A DNA stretch of 64,000 bases from Acinetobacter sp. NIPH 2100 (GTDB lineage: Bacteria > Pseudomonadota > Gammaproteobacteria > Pseudomonadales > Moraxellaceae): the NCBI RefSeq assembly GCF_000369805.1, contig NZ_KB850224.1:3070480-3134479 (forward strand), read 5' to 3'. The translations under genes and the position numbers were made by a program. Of the stretch, positions 36,621 to 44,932 are shown piece by piece (positions within the stretch are counted from its first letter, which is position 1; the number at the start of each line of letters is the position of its first letter). The notes beneath the pieces were generated by a model that was given only the letters and a program-made list of their open reading frames with translations, had not been told where the DNA came from and made no database searches.

Positions 36621-36899
36621 ATGGCAACACCTTATATTGTGATTGGATGCCCTACAACGGGCGGTGGCCAAGTTATCTCAGGAAACTGTAGCTTTTTAAT
36701 TGAAGGTATCCCCATTGCCTGTGTAGGTGATAAAGCAACATGTCCAAAGCATAAGACGGTTTCAACAATCATCTCAGGTGATCCGTATATGCAAGTTATA
36801 GGTAAAGCGGCAGCAAGAGTGAATGATAGCCTTTCATGCGGCTGTAAATTGCTTCCTAAACAAAATCTCGTTGTTGGGGCTACGGGACCAAGCAATTGA
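36621..36899 (+). CDS. PAAR-domain spike protein, cut by an in-frame TGA
   Basis: PAAR proteins cap the VgrG spike of type VI secretion systems and carry effectors. The 92-residue product begins ATPYIVIGCPTTGGGQVISG and includes PIACVGDKATCPKHKT and GKAAARVNDSLSCGCKLL, covering the whole PAAR domain with Cys41, His44, Cys73 and Cys75 as likely zinc ligands. It ends SN-stop in a Gly/Ser-rich linker, and the same frame continues for 87 codons (see next entry). A GAGGG lies upstream as a weak ribosome site. The short form alone may still be a functional tip. No VgrG or other T6SS genes are in the window. Confidence 0.88.
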   Translation: MATPYIVIGCPTTGGGQVISGNCSFLIEGIPIACVGDKATCPKHKTVSTIISGDPYMQVIGKAAARVNDSLSCGCKLLPKQNLVVGATGPSN

Positions 36900-37163
36900 T
36901 CTGGATCTTCTAGCTCAACCAAATCAAGTTTTTCCCAGACAAATCATCTTATTTACGATGAACAAATTATCGCTGTCGATGAGCAAGGTGCACTTATACC
37001 AGATATAAGTTATTACATCGAAACGGTAGAGGGTGAAATATACAAAGGCAAAACCGATAGCTTTGGAAATTGTCCAAGAATCGCAACTTCAAAGAAAAGT
37101 GAATTAAAAGTCTGGCTAGGTGATGATGCCGAAATTAAAATAAATGAGGCTAATCAAACATGA
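36900..37163 (+). pseudogene. Detached C-terminal extension of the PAAR protein
   Basis: Directly after the TGA at 36897-36899, the same frame is open for 87 codons to a TGA at 37161-37163. It starts with a Ser-rich linker (SGSSSSTKSS) and continues as a small beta-rich domain (IIAVDEQGALIPDISYYI, then IYKGKTDSFGNCPRI). This resembles the transthyretin-like extensions carried by some PAAR proteins. It has no in-frame ATG, so it cannot easily be translated alone. Its stop overlaps the next start (ATGA, 37160-37163), which indicates that the undisturbed gene ended here. Read-through, a recent nonsense mutation or a sequencing error would all fit. Confidence 0.75.
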
Positions 37164-37870
37164 CAACCCAGCCCAAAAAAGTACCAACGAATAGCTCTAA
37201 AAACTCGACCACTCAAGTAACTGTGAATCGTAAAAACAGGATTATCGCTTGGGGTGGGGCTTATTCTAAAAGTGATAATCACACCTTTTTAGACACTGCA
37301 AACAACCTACAAAGGGCTTATAAAAATAAGGATGGAAACAAATACAATATATTTGTGAGGGAGATTAAAACTAAAGATGATTTTATTGATCTGATTAATC
37401 GCCAGCCTGAAAATAGCATACGCTCATTAGATATATTCACTCACGGCGGCGAAGATTCGCTTTACATGGTATCTGTACGCCAATCTGATAGCTGGTCCCC
37501 GAGCCAATATCGCTTATGGCGTTATGCGTTTCACAATAAAACTTTTTCATCTTCGGACTTATCCTCTTTGCAATATAAGACTTTTACACAAAATGCAAAA
37601 ATAGAGATTCACGGTTGCCAGACTGCCGCAAATCCGCAAGCTGCGAATAATCTTGCTTCTGAATGGTCTAAAAAGCTGTATAGTGCAGGTAAAACACAAT
37701 CATCCGTTATGGGACATACTACGAATGCCAGCCCTTTAATTAATGGATCTAAGACCACTGCGTCAGAACAATCATATATGTGGCAGCAACGAGTAGCATA
37801 TAGGAATGGGCATATTATTCTGGATACAACTGAGAAAGGGTTGATTGACGAAGTTAAGCTGTCGAAGTAA
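37160..37870 (+). CDS. Putative T6SS cargo effector, caspase/DUF4347-like His-Cys protein
   Basis: I do not recognise a named family. The 236-residue protein has a disordered Ser/Thr/Lys-rich N-terminus of about 25 residues and no signal peptide. Two strand-end motifs stand out: SLDIFTHGGED with His95-Gly96, and KIEIHGCQTAANPQAANNLA with Cys153. This spacing and the helix after Cys resemble the His-Cys dyad of caspase-fold proteins (CHAT, DUF4347, clan CD peptidases). It starts inside the end of the PAAR reading frame and is followed after 9 bases by a small membrane protein. Effector function is inferred from this order; peptidase activity is a hypothesis. Confidence 0.55.
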   Translation: MTTQPKKVPTNSSKNSTTQVTVNRKNRIIAWGGAYSKSDNHTFLDTANNLQRAYKNKDGNKYNIFVREIKTKDDFIDLINRQPENSIRSLDIFTHGGEDSLYMVSVRQSDSWSPSQYRLWRYAFHNKTFSSSDLSSLQYKTFTQNAKIEIHGCQTAANPQAANNLASEWSKKLYSAGKTQSSVMGHTTNASPLINGSKTTASEQSYMWQQRVAYRNGHIILDTTEKGLIDEVKLSK

Positions 37871-37879
37871 GAGAAAATT

Positions 37880-38095
37880 ATGATTGATAATCCAAATTTT
37901 TTTACAAATGCTCTTGTTTATTTTTTCGGGTGCCTCGTTCCTATCTTTTTTATTCTGGCTCTTTATGCACCTATTGCACCAGCAAAATTTTCTAAACTCT
38001 CAAAAAATAGATTAGCTTTGTTTATAATTTTTTTACTATTAGCGATAGTCAGTTTTGGTTTAGCTAACTTATTTATCCCTAGAGGCTTTCCATAA
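37880..38095 (+). CDS. Small two-helix membrane protein, candidate immunity protein
   Basis: The 71-residue product has two hydrophobic helices (about residues 10-30 and 45-66) joined by a basic loop (KFSKLSKNR) and no other feature. Tiny membrane proteins encoded directly after a T6SS effector are often immunity proteins, and a membrane location would suit an effector acting in the periplasm or at the inner membrane. It sits 9 bases after the effector gene and ends 14 bases before the right direct repeat. No homology is claimed. Confidence 0.6.
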   Translation: MIDNPNFFTNALVYFFGCLVPIFFILALYAPIAPAKFSKLSKNRLALFIIFLLLAIVSFGLANLFIPRGFP

Positions 38096-38109
38096 ATTTA
38101 TCTTTCTCT

Positions 38110-38181
38110 TTAACAGTTGATCGGTTTGATGAAAAAGTGATTGCTTCTGCAATCACTTTTTTGTTTATAATCATAAAATTA
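38110..38181 (+). repeat. Right direct repeat of the PAAR cassette
   Basis: Bases 38110-38174 are identical to 36372-36436, including the complete terminator hairpin (about 38131-38162), so the cassette is closed by a copy of the permease terminator. It ends one base before the tRNA gene. Confidence 0.95.
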
Positions 38182-38182
38182 T

Positions 38183-38255
38183 GCGCTTATAGCTTAACTG
38201 GATAGAGCAGTTGCCTCCTAAGCGACCGACGTGGGTTCGAGTCCCGCTGAGCGCA
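38183..38255 (+). tRNA. tRNA-Arg (anticodon CCT)
   Basis: A full cloverleaf can be drawn: acceptor GCGCTTA/TGAGCGC (38183-38189 with 38248-38254), D arm GCTT/GAGC, anticodon stem GTTGC/GCGAC with loop CTCCTAA (anticodon CCT), T arm GTGGG/CCCGC with TTCGAGT loop, and discriminator A. CCA is not encoded. It reads AGG codons. tRNA genes are common insertion points for islands, and this one borders the PAAR cassette. Confidence 0.95.
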
Positions 38256-38294
38256 TAACCTTTTAGCTCTTTTATATTTTAAAGAAGGGAAAGA

Positions 38295-39707
38295 TTAAAT
38301 ATCCCAGTTCTTTTCGATGGCGGTAATTTGGCTATAGACACTTTGGTACTCTGCCTGTTTCACCGTACACCACAGTTCAACAAAGGCTTTACCTAGATAT
38401 TCAGTTAAGCATGTATTGTCCTTCAATAAGCTCAGTGCTTGCATTTGCTCAGTTGGCAATAACACATGCTCACTTTTAAGTTTTAATTGGTGTGCTTGCT
38501 TTGGCAGCGTCAACTGGTGGGTCAAACCATGCAAAGCACCGATCAAAATTGTAGTTACCGCCAAATAAGGATTACAGTCTGCTCCTGCTACGCGATATTC
38601 CAAACGCTGATTTTCTTGATCTGAGCAGGGAATTCGGATCGCCACATTTCGATTATTCAACCCCCAATTGGCTTCCAAAGGAACATGATTCCCCAACTTG
38701 AAGCGACGGAAAGAGTTTAAATTTGGCGCTAAAATTGCCATAGAATCAGGCATAAATAATAGCAAACCACTGATTGCTTTTAATAATGCCTCAGAGAGCT
38801 TGTCTGACGTTGAGCTAAAAACATTCTGCTGATGTTGATCTAAAATACTCATATGAAAGTGCATCCCACTGCCCGCCTTATGCATCTCTGGCTTGGCAAG
38901 GAAATTTGCTCGCAAGTGATATTTATGTGCAATCTGCTTAATGGTTCTCTTCAACACCATGATCTGATCACATAGCTTTAAAATATTCGTAGTATGTTGC
39001 AGATTGATCTCATATTGCCCCGATGATGACTCAGAAACGATGCCTGTAATCTGAATGTTCTGTAATTTTGCAACCGATTCAAGTTCATTCAGAATATTTT
39101 GATAATGGTCAGAAGTATTAATATCAAAGCATTGCGTAATCGTTTCTTCAGCGTCTCTAGCAGTGCTTAAAGGATGTAAATAAAACTCTATTTCTGCTGC
39201 GATGCAAGGATAATAATTTTTGTCATGCAATTGATACAAAATCTTTTTCAACACATTCCGAGGCTCATACAAACAATCTTTTCCACAATCGTCTTTCATA
39301 CTAAGAAGCAACTGTGCGTTATGCTCAGGATCGGTGGGATGAGGTTGTAAGGACCCTAAAATAGGTTCACACAAATGATCTGGCTCACCGATATATTTTC
39401 CCAATCCTGTCTCTTCAATCACCTTGCCATCTAAGCTCATGGCGTAAATCGACAATGGGAAATAGCAACCTTTTACCAGATTTTTTAAGCAGCCAATATC
39501 AATTCTTTTGCCACGCAAGTGCCCATTCAAATCACATAAGTACACATCGACATGTTGAGTATTTGGATACTGTTGTAAATAGGCCTCAATTTCTTCTATA
39601 AATAAATTCTTTAACTCAAGATCATTGCGCTCATTTTTATGCATGGTGGTATGCATATACTTTTTAAGTACAGATGGATGATTGATCTCAACAAGTACAG
39701 CACTCAT
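38295..39707 (-). CDS. Glutamine synthetase-family enzyme (gamma-glutamylpolyamine synthetase-like)
   Basis: The 470-residue protein has the GS fold: an N-terminal beta-grasp domain with HVDVYLCDLNGHLRGKRI, then catalytic segments IAAEIEFYL (metal Glu), SSGQYEINL, KAGSGMHFHMSI (about 280), NSFRRF, NRNVAIRIP and LEYRVAGADCNPYLA. The order and spacing fit the PuuA/GlnA3-like group, which ligates glutamate to amines such as putrescine or ethanolamine rather than ammonia. The tyrosine adenylylation loop of GlnA is not visible. No other polyamine genes adjoin it, so the substrate remains open. Confidence 0.82.
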   Translation of the reverse strand: MSAVLVEINHPSVLKKYMHTTMHKNERNDLELKNLFIEEIEAYLQQYPNTQHVDVYLCDLNGHLRGKRIDIGCLKNLVKGCYFPLSIYAMSLDGKVIEETGLGKYIGEPDHLCEPILGSLQPHPTDPEHNAQLLLSMKDDCGKDCLYEPRNVLKKILYQLHDKNYYPCIAAEIEFYLHPLSTARDAEETITQCFDINTSDHYQNILNELESVAKLQNIQITGIVSESSSGQYEINLQHTTNILKLCDQIMVLKRTIKQIAHKYHLRANFLAKPEMHKAGSGMHFHMSILDQHQQNVFSSTSDKLSEALLKAISGLLLFMPDSMAILAPNLNSFRRFKLGNHVPLEANWGLNNRNVAIRIPCSDQENQRLEYRVAGADCNPYLAVTTILIGALHGLTHQLTLPKQAHQLKLKSEHVLLPTEQMQALSLLKDNTCLTEYLGKAFVELWCTVKQAEYQSVYSQITAIEKNWDI

Positions 39708-39824
39708 AGCTGAAAACTCTAGTTATTCGATAGATTCAGCTTAGAACAAGCCTCAATATAAGTAACGTAAACAGTGCGTAAACTCATTGTGGTATTGAAT
39801 AAATTTTTCATAAAAACGCGCAAT

Positions 39825-39852
39825 AAAAAACGGAGTCAGACTCCGTTTTTTA
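39825..39852 (-). terminator. Terminator-like hairpin between the GS-like gene and the PAP2 gene
   Basis: The stem CGGAGT/ACTCCG (39831-39836 with 39840-39845) has an A-run on the left and a T-run on the right, so it can work in both directions. On the minus strand it stops transcripts from the PAP2 gene. Confidence 0.8.
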
Positions 39853-39880
39853 AAACAATAAATCAATTTATTCTTGATGC

Positions 39881-40441
39881 TTAGTCGAGGAGCCGAATGG
39901 ACTTTAATCGTCTTAATCTTACAGCCAATTCTTTCAATGCATAATTGATTGAAACAACTAGCATGAAACCAATTACAAACGAACCGATCACATCGAATGG
40001 AAAATGTACCCCGACAAAAACCCGTGATAACCCAACAATCGCGCTCAAGATCAAACCGATGATTCCAATCTTTTTGAAACCCGCCAATAAATATGAAAAT
40101 GCAATAATAACAATGGTTAGCGTATGCTGGCTTGGGAATGATGAACTTGAACCATGACCAATCAATTTATGACCTAAATCAATCTGAAATGGGCGTGGAT
40201 GATGATAAAAAAACTCAATGATGTCGCTGAGCAGTAAAGAAAACAGGACGATCACCAATGTTTTTGCGAACAGCAGGTTATAGATTTTCCATTGTGTCAC
40301 TAACAAAAATACAAGAAAACTGATAAACACAGTGTTGAGATCATCGGCTAGAAAAATTGCGACCTTGTCTAAAACTGCATGTTCCTTTGCAAAAGAATTT
40401 ATACTATTAAACAAAGAGATATTTAATTCTTTAAAAATCAT
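39881..40441 (-). CDS. PAP2-family phosphatase (undecaprenyl-diphosphatase-like)
   Basis: The 186-residue inner-membrane protein (start at 40441; GTG at 40459 would add six residues) has about five helices and intact PAP2 motifs: a partial motif 1 ending HHPRP (about 81-85), motif 2 SSFPSQHT (about 102), and motif 3 SRVFVGVHFPFDV (about 141-153). This complete set, with short length, resembles BcrC/YbjG-type undecaprenyl pyrophosphate phosphatases that recycle the cell wall lipid carrier and give bacitracin tolerance. It is a different branch from the PAP2 protein at 20237-20953. Confidence 0.85.
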   Translation of the reverse strand: MIFKELNISLFNSINSFAKEHAVLDKVAIFLADDLNTVFISFLVFLLVTQWKIYNLLFAKTLVIVLFSLLLSDIIEFFYHHPRPFQIDLGHKLIGHGSSSSFPSQHTLTIVIIAFSYLLAGFKKIGIIGLILSAIVGLSRVFVGVHFPFDVIGSFVIGFMLVVSINYALKELAVRLRRLKSIRLLD

Positions 40442-40603
40442 TTCCGTTTCTATCCACACTATCCATGAAGATCAATGCGCTCAATATACAGGATAATAAT
40501 GAAGAAATTATTAATAATTTTTATATTTTATTATTCACATATTCCAAAAGGATTGAAGTCAAGTATTGCTGAATTTTATAACAAAATCCCTCAACTAAAA
40601 TCA

Positions 40604-40637
40604 TCAATAAATAGGACAAATTTATCCTATTTATTGA
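40604..40637 (-). terminator. 13-bp hairpin after the second porin gene
   Basis: A perfect 13-bp stem (40604-40616 with 40625-40637) with an 8-base loop lies 18 bases beyond the porin stop. It has no long T-run and is AT-rich. Confidence 0.65.
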
Positions 40638-40654
40638 CGTTAATTGACTGAAGT

Positions 40655-41770
40655 TTAGAACTTAAATTCTAAACCAGTGCCCGCAACAGGTTGCTTATCT
40701 TTGGCACTTGCTTGTTCAAAAGTTGAATAGCCTGCATAACCATACACTTTCGCTTGTTTAGTAAATGAGTAGTCTGCGCCTAATAAAAGTTGCTTGGCAT
40801 CAAAGTCAACTGCATTGCTTTTAAAGCTGGTTGAATTTTGGCTATATTGTGCTTTCACCGTCCATTTTGATTGATTCGGTAACTTGTATTCAGCACCGAT
40901 GAGCCAGCCTTGCGAATCATCAATATTGATCGCAGCGTCATCATTTCCTTTTTTATCAGCAACTTTCGAGGTCTGATATAAGGTTTTTAATGCCAGTCCT
41001 TCAATTGGCGTCAAACGACCAATCACACGCACTGTATTCGCAGCAGCAAACACTTCATCCACTTGCGTTTCAGTGTCGCTAGAGTTCAATAAACCATGTC
41101 CCAAGAAATCACTTGGAATCGCTTTATCGTAGCCCAAACCGACTAAGAATAATGGATGGCTATAACTCAGTGACGCAGACCATGCATCCCCTAGACCGCC
41201 ACCAGCGACATTGACGCCACCACGGTTGTCATCTTCAATTCCCTTACTTTTATTTTCACCCGTTGCAACTAAGACGCTTGCTTCAAAATTACCACCATTA
41301 AAAGCAAGTTCAGGAGAATCATAGACCACGACGTTATTGACACGGTTCTCACCTGTCATGATGCCCGTGATATCAGCTTTATTACTAATATAGTTATTAA
41401 AGCTATCGACTGGGCTCGATAAATCTTTCAAAGGTGTATTGTGCTTGCCCACTTTAATTGCACCGAAGCGATCATCTTTTAATCCAACATAACGGTTTCG
41501 TTGTGACCAGTCTGTTTTATCACCATCGGCATAAAAAGCCCATTCCGCTAAATAAATCGCGCTCAAATGCTCAGTTAATTTTTCTTCGCCTTTAATCCCA
41601 AGAAATGAACTATTACTATTTATTTTCCATACATCACGATCTGATGAGTTGGCATTCACTTCAGGTAAATAATCCAAACTTGCGTCAATTTCTCCATACA
41701 ATTTTGGCGCTGCAAATGCAGAACTGGTTGCAATACTTATGATTGTCGCAAGCGCAAGTTTCATCTTCAT
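40655..41770 (-). CDS. Outer membrane porin, paralogue 2
   Basis: The 371-residue protein has a signal peptide (cleavage after SAFA at about 20) and a terminal Phe (LEFKF). It aligns along its whole length with the porin at 25793-26917, sharing the EIDAS..YLPE, NSSFLG.KG.EKL, ADITGI.TGENRV, LGDAWSAS and KDKQPVAG blocks. The two genes are on the same strand but 14 kb apart. This copy lies just downstream of a citrate-carrier gene on the same strand, so it may supply that carrier's substrate through the outer membrane, although a hairpin separates them. Confidence 0.88.
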   Translation of the reverse strand: MKMKLALATIISIATSSAFAAPKLYGEIDASLDYLPEVNANSSDRDVWKINSNSSFLGIKGEEKLTEHLSAIYLAEWAFYADGDKTDWSQRNRYVGLKDDRFGAIKVGKHNTPLKDLSSPVDSFNNYISNKADITGIMTGENRVNNVVVYDSPELAFNGGNFEASVLVATGENKSKGIEDDNRGGVNVAGGGLGDAWSASLSYSHPLFLVGLGYDKAIPSDFLGHGLLNSSDTETQVDEVFAAANTVRVIGRLTPIEGLALKTLYQTSKVADKKGNDDAAINIDDSQGWLIGAEYKLPNQSKWTVKAQYSQNSTSFKSNAVDFDAKQLLLGADYSFTKQAKVYGYAGYSTFEQASAKDKQPVAGTGLEFKF

Positions 41771-41868
41771 TTTTTATGTTCCTAACCATCTAAAAAAAGT
41801 GTAAAAAAGCCCCATTTCGCTCTGTTTCAAGCAAAATTTAGAATTAAGTGGGAATGTGTAAACAGGTC

Positions 41869-41898
41869 TGCTTTTATATTCTCATGAATATAAAAGCA
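41869..41898 (-). terminator. Terminator of the CitMHS carrier gene
   Basis: A perfect 13-bp stem (41869-41881 with 41886-41898) with a TCAT loop, 16 bases after the carrier stop. Confidence 0.7.
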
Positions 41899-41913
41899 TT
41901 ATAACAATTTGAT

Positions 41914-43260
41914 TTACATATTATAAAATGGGAATACACCAAATATTAACGCACTGCCCATCAACACGCAGCAGGTAATAAAGGCCCATTTCAACGTGAA
42001 TTTCTGATGATCACCCATTTCTACAGCCGCCAAACCACATAATAAATAGGTTGAAGGAACGAGTGGTGATAACAGGTGAATCGGTTGCCCAATAATTGAA
42101 GCACGTGCAATTTCAACCGCTGAAATTCCATAATGTGATGCAGCTTCGGCAAGAATCGGTAAAACACCAAAATAAAAGGCATCATTCGACATAAAGAAGG
42201 TTAAAGGCATACTTAAGACACCTGTAATTGGTGCCAAATAAGGTCCCATACTTGGTGGAATCACAGCCACGAAACCTTTAGACATCGCTTCAACCATGCC
42301 TGTACCAGATAGAATTCCGGTAAAAACACCTGCAGCAAAGATCACACCGACGACTGCGAGTACGCTATCTGCATGCATGGCAATACGTTTTTTCTGCATG
42401 TTGACGCATGGATAGTTCACGACTAAAGCAATACAGAAACCCAGCATGAACAGAATCGACATTGGTAAAAATCCTTTTACCAAAGAAGCCATTAAAACTA
42501 AGGTCAAGATACCGTTAAACCAGCGTAAATGCGGACGTTGTGCTTCTGGATCTTTTGAAATAGAGATGTCATCCGCATGGCTGATATCGACCAGTTCAAT
42601 CACGCCTAAACGTTTGCGTTCATACATACCATACAAGTAGGCTAAGAAGAATAACCAGGCAGCAGCAACAATCATTGATGGAATCATTGGAATGAAGACT
42701 TCACTGGCATCGACCTGAAGCGCACTTGCAGCACGTGCTGTTGGCCCACCCCATGGTGTCAAATTCATGACTCCACTACAAAGCAGCATCAAGCAGGTCA
42801 TGATCAATGGATTCATGCCAACACGTTTGTACAATGGCATCATTGCCGCCACACAAATCATATACGTGGTTGAACCATCACCATCTAAAGAAACCAATAA
42901 TGTTAGAAAAACAGTACCTAAAGTGATTTTTAATGGATCGCCCTTTACTTTCTTTAAAATCCATCTTACCGAAGGGTCAAATAACCCCGAATCAATCATT
43001 AATGCAAAATATAAAATAGCGAAAAGAAGCATTACGCCTGTTGGTGCTAACTTTTTAATACCCTCTAACATGGTATTGCCAAGTTCGGCCAATTGAATAT
43101 GACTTAAGCTCTCAAAATAAAAACCTAAGCCCCAAGCGATAATAGCGAATATGAATGGGATTAAAATTAATGCAACTAATGCACTGAGACGTTTTGACAT
43201 GATCAAATACATAAAGCACATGATCATGCTGATACCTAAAAAAGTCAGCATTGAAAGCAA
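41914..43260 (-). CDS. CitMHS-family citrate:cation symporter
   Basis: The 448-residue membrane protein has about 12 hydrophobic segments and the CitM/CitH pattern: FLGISMIMCFMYLIMSKRLS at the N-terminus, TVFLTLLVSLDGDGSTTYM (about 116-134), MNLTPWGGPTARAAS near 165, and SFMSND-like PLTFFMSNDAFYFG near 335. Such proteins import citrate as a Mg2+ or Ca2+ complex with protons. No two-component citrate sensor is beside it. A porin gene follows on the same strand. Confidence 0.88.
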   Translation of the reverse strand: MLSMLTFLGISMIMCFMYLIMSKRLSALVALILIPFIFAIIAWGLGFYFESLSHIQLAELGNTMLEGIKKLAPTGVMLLFAILYFALMIDSGLFDPSVRWILKKVKGDPLKITLGTVFLTLLVSLDGDGSTTYMICVAAMMPLYKRVGMNPLIMTCLMLLCSGVMNLTPWGGPTARAASALQVDASEVFIPMIPSMIVAAAWLFFLAYLYGMYERKRLGVIELVDISHADDISISKDPEAQRPHLRWFNGILTLVLMASLVKGFLPMSILFMLGFCIALVVNYPCVNMQKKRIAMHADSVLAVVGVIFAAGVFTGILSGTGMVEAMSKGFVAVIPPSMGPYLAPITGVLSMPLTFFMSNDAFYFGVLPILAEAASHYGISAVEIARASIIGQPIHLLSPLVPSTYLLCGLAAVEMGDHQKFTLKWAFITCCVLMGSALIFGVFPFYNM

Positions 43261-43730
43261 TCCTTAGCATAATAAGTTTTTTTTAATGGGTAGACCTACC
43301 CTAATCCAGCACAGATTCTATGCGATTTAACTTTAGTCAATTCATTTAATTTAGTTATATGCCTAAAGCACCCATTCACATGAAAAATACCTTAAAAGTA
43401 TGCAAATATACTTTCAATATAAGATTATGATTTGTAATTAATTTTGTTTTTAATATATATACCATTCAATCAAAATCAACTTTTTCAATGAACTATATTC
43501 AAGAAAAGAATGTAATATTATGGTGCATTTTTTGATTAAAATTTAACAATTTTGAGGAAATGATAATCAAAACAAATCGTATTTATTTATCAGACAGCCA
43601 ATCTGGTTAAAATCCAAGCGAAAACAGTATTATTCAAAATTACGGAAAAATTATAACAATAATGCTTTTTATTTCATATTAAAAATAAAATAAAAAACTC
43701 ATATTTTGAGAATAATAGCACTGATTAAAA
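43261..43730. other. AT-rich intergenic region upstream of the citrate carrier gene
   Basis: About 470 very AT-rich bases lie between the carrier start and the 3' end of the AraC-type gene. They must contain the carrier promoter. I find no credible frame or RNA. Confidence 0.4.
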
Positions 43731-44801
43731 CTAAATATGGTGAGTTTGATGCTCTCGATATTCATTTGGTGAAATCCCTACCCAATTTCGATATGCTTTC
43801 CTAAAATTCGAGGTGTCAGAAAAGCCCAATCTTGCTGCAATTTCATCAATACTTAATGTTGTAGCCTCTAAATACTCATCAGCAAGTCGCCTTCTGGTAC
43901 TATCTAGAATATCCTGATAACTGACCTCAATATCCGCTAAGCGACGATAGAGTGTTCTTTTAGATAAATGCAATTGATCCGCCATCTGTTGCGCTGTTGG
44001 AAAGCTACCTACCGCATCTAACAACAGCAGCCGAATATTACGAACCAATTCTGGTTCTTCATGCTCATCTGTACCTAGCATTCGTTCACAGAATGACTGG
44101 CACATATCAGCCGTAATCGGATTGGCATTTGGGCAAGGCTTGTCTAGCCAGTCAAGATCAAAATGCCACTGCATCACCTCTGCATCAAATTCAACTGGAC
44201 AACGAAATACCTTTTGGTATTCATCGGCATAGTCCGGTGCAGGATAAGGTAACAATAATTTTTGAGCCTGAAAAGGCGCTTCTAATACACACTCAATCAA
44301 AGTTTGCATTGAACTAAACCAGAACTCACAAACCAAAGGCAGTAATTTACCCAGTGCAATAATTTCACTCCCTTCAAAAACCGCAGCGTGCTTTTGAATA
44401 GAAAATGATTTCTTTAATACAGGTGCAGCGAGCTTAATATGGCGAATCCCAAACTCCACCGCCTGTTGAAAATTACGAGAAGAATAAAGCGCATAACCAT
44501 AGACACCAAAGTCCGAAAGTTTCTGTTTTTGTCCTGCTCGCATACCAATCAAAGGGTCTTTTGATAAATGCTGAATCGTCTGAAAAAGTTGTAATTTTTG
44601 ATAGGGTGAAATCTGGGAAGCTGCACTGCTCAGTGCATCATGAGCGATACCTGTACCTTTTAATATTTCAGCTAAGCTATAACCTTGTTGTTGCATTGCT
44701 TCAAGAAGACTGCTAAGACCTAAGATTGCTGTACCTTGACCTAATTGATTCTGATCGTATCGTGCTTCAATCATCTTCGAGTTCACATCCTGTTTACGCA
44801 T
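43731..44801 (-). CDS. AraC-family transcriptional regulator (OruR/ArgR-like)
   Basis: The 356-residue protein has the N-terminal 'arabinose-binding' domain of the OruR-type AraC group (PYQKLQLFQTI, GVYGYALYSSRNFQQAVEF at about 95-115) and two helix-turn-helix motifs at the C-terminus: AQQMADQLHLSKRTLYRRL, then IDEIAARLGFSDTSNFRKAY and GISPNEYR. It is divergent from the aldehyde dehydrogenase gene with about 130 bases between starts, so that gene is its likely target. Confidence 0.88.
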   Translation of the reverse strand: MRKQDVNSKMIEARYDQNQLGQGTAILGLSSLLEAMQQQGYSLAEILKGTGIAHDALSSAASQISPYQKLQLFQTIQHLSKDPLIGMRAGQKQKLSDFGVYGYALYSSRNFQQAVEFGIRHIKLAAPVLKKSFSIQKHAAVFEGSEIIALGKLLPLVCEFWFSSMQTLIECVLEAPFQAQKLLLPYPAPDYADEYQKVFRCPVEFDAEVMQWHFDLDWLDKPCPNANPITADMCQSFCERMLGTDEHEEPELVRNIRLLLLDAVGSFPTAQQMADQLHLSKRTLYRRLADIEVSYQDILDSTRRRLADEYLEATTLSIDEIAARLGFSDTSNFRKAYRNWVGISPNEYREHQTHHI

Positions 44802-44932
44802 TTTTTCACCTCATCCCTTGAGTGATGATGCATAATGGCACTAAATTACCTTTTGTTGTCTCAATTTAACATCGACTACAAATCTCATCAATCATAAAGT
44901 CTATTCTACTAATAAGCATGAAAGGAGCAACA

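Noticed and set aside
36823..37008. Frame overlapping the PAAR gap region
   Set aside because: It is out of frame with the PAAR continuation, which is open, domain-like and coupled to the effector start, so this frame is a by-product.
36444..38109. A complete type VI secretion locus
   Set aside because: Only PAAR, one cargo-like gene and one small membrane gene are present. No VgrG, Hcp, TssB/C or other structural genes occur in the window, so this can only be an orphan module.
38183..38255. tRNA-Arg 3' end as the att site of the cassette
   Set aside because: The direct repeats consist of the permease terminator and do not include any tRNA sequence, and no integrase is present. The tRNA is adjacent but not duplicated.
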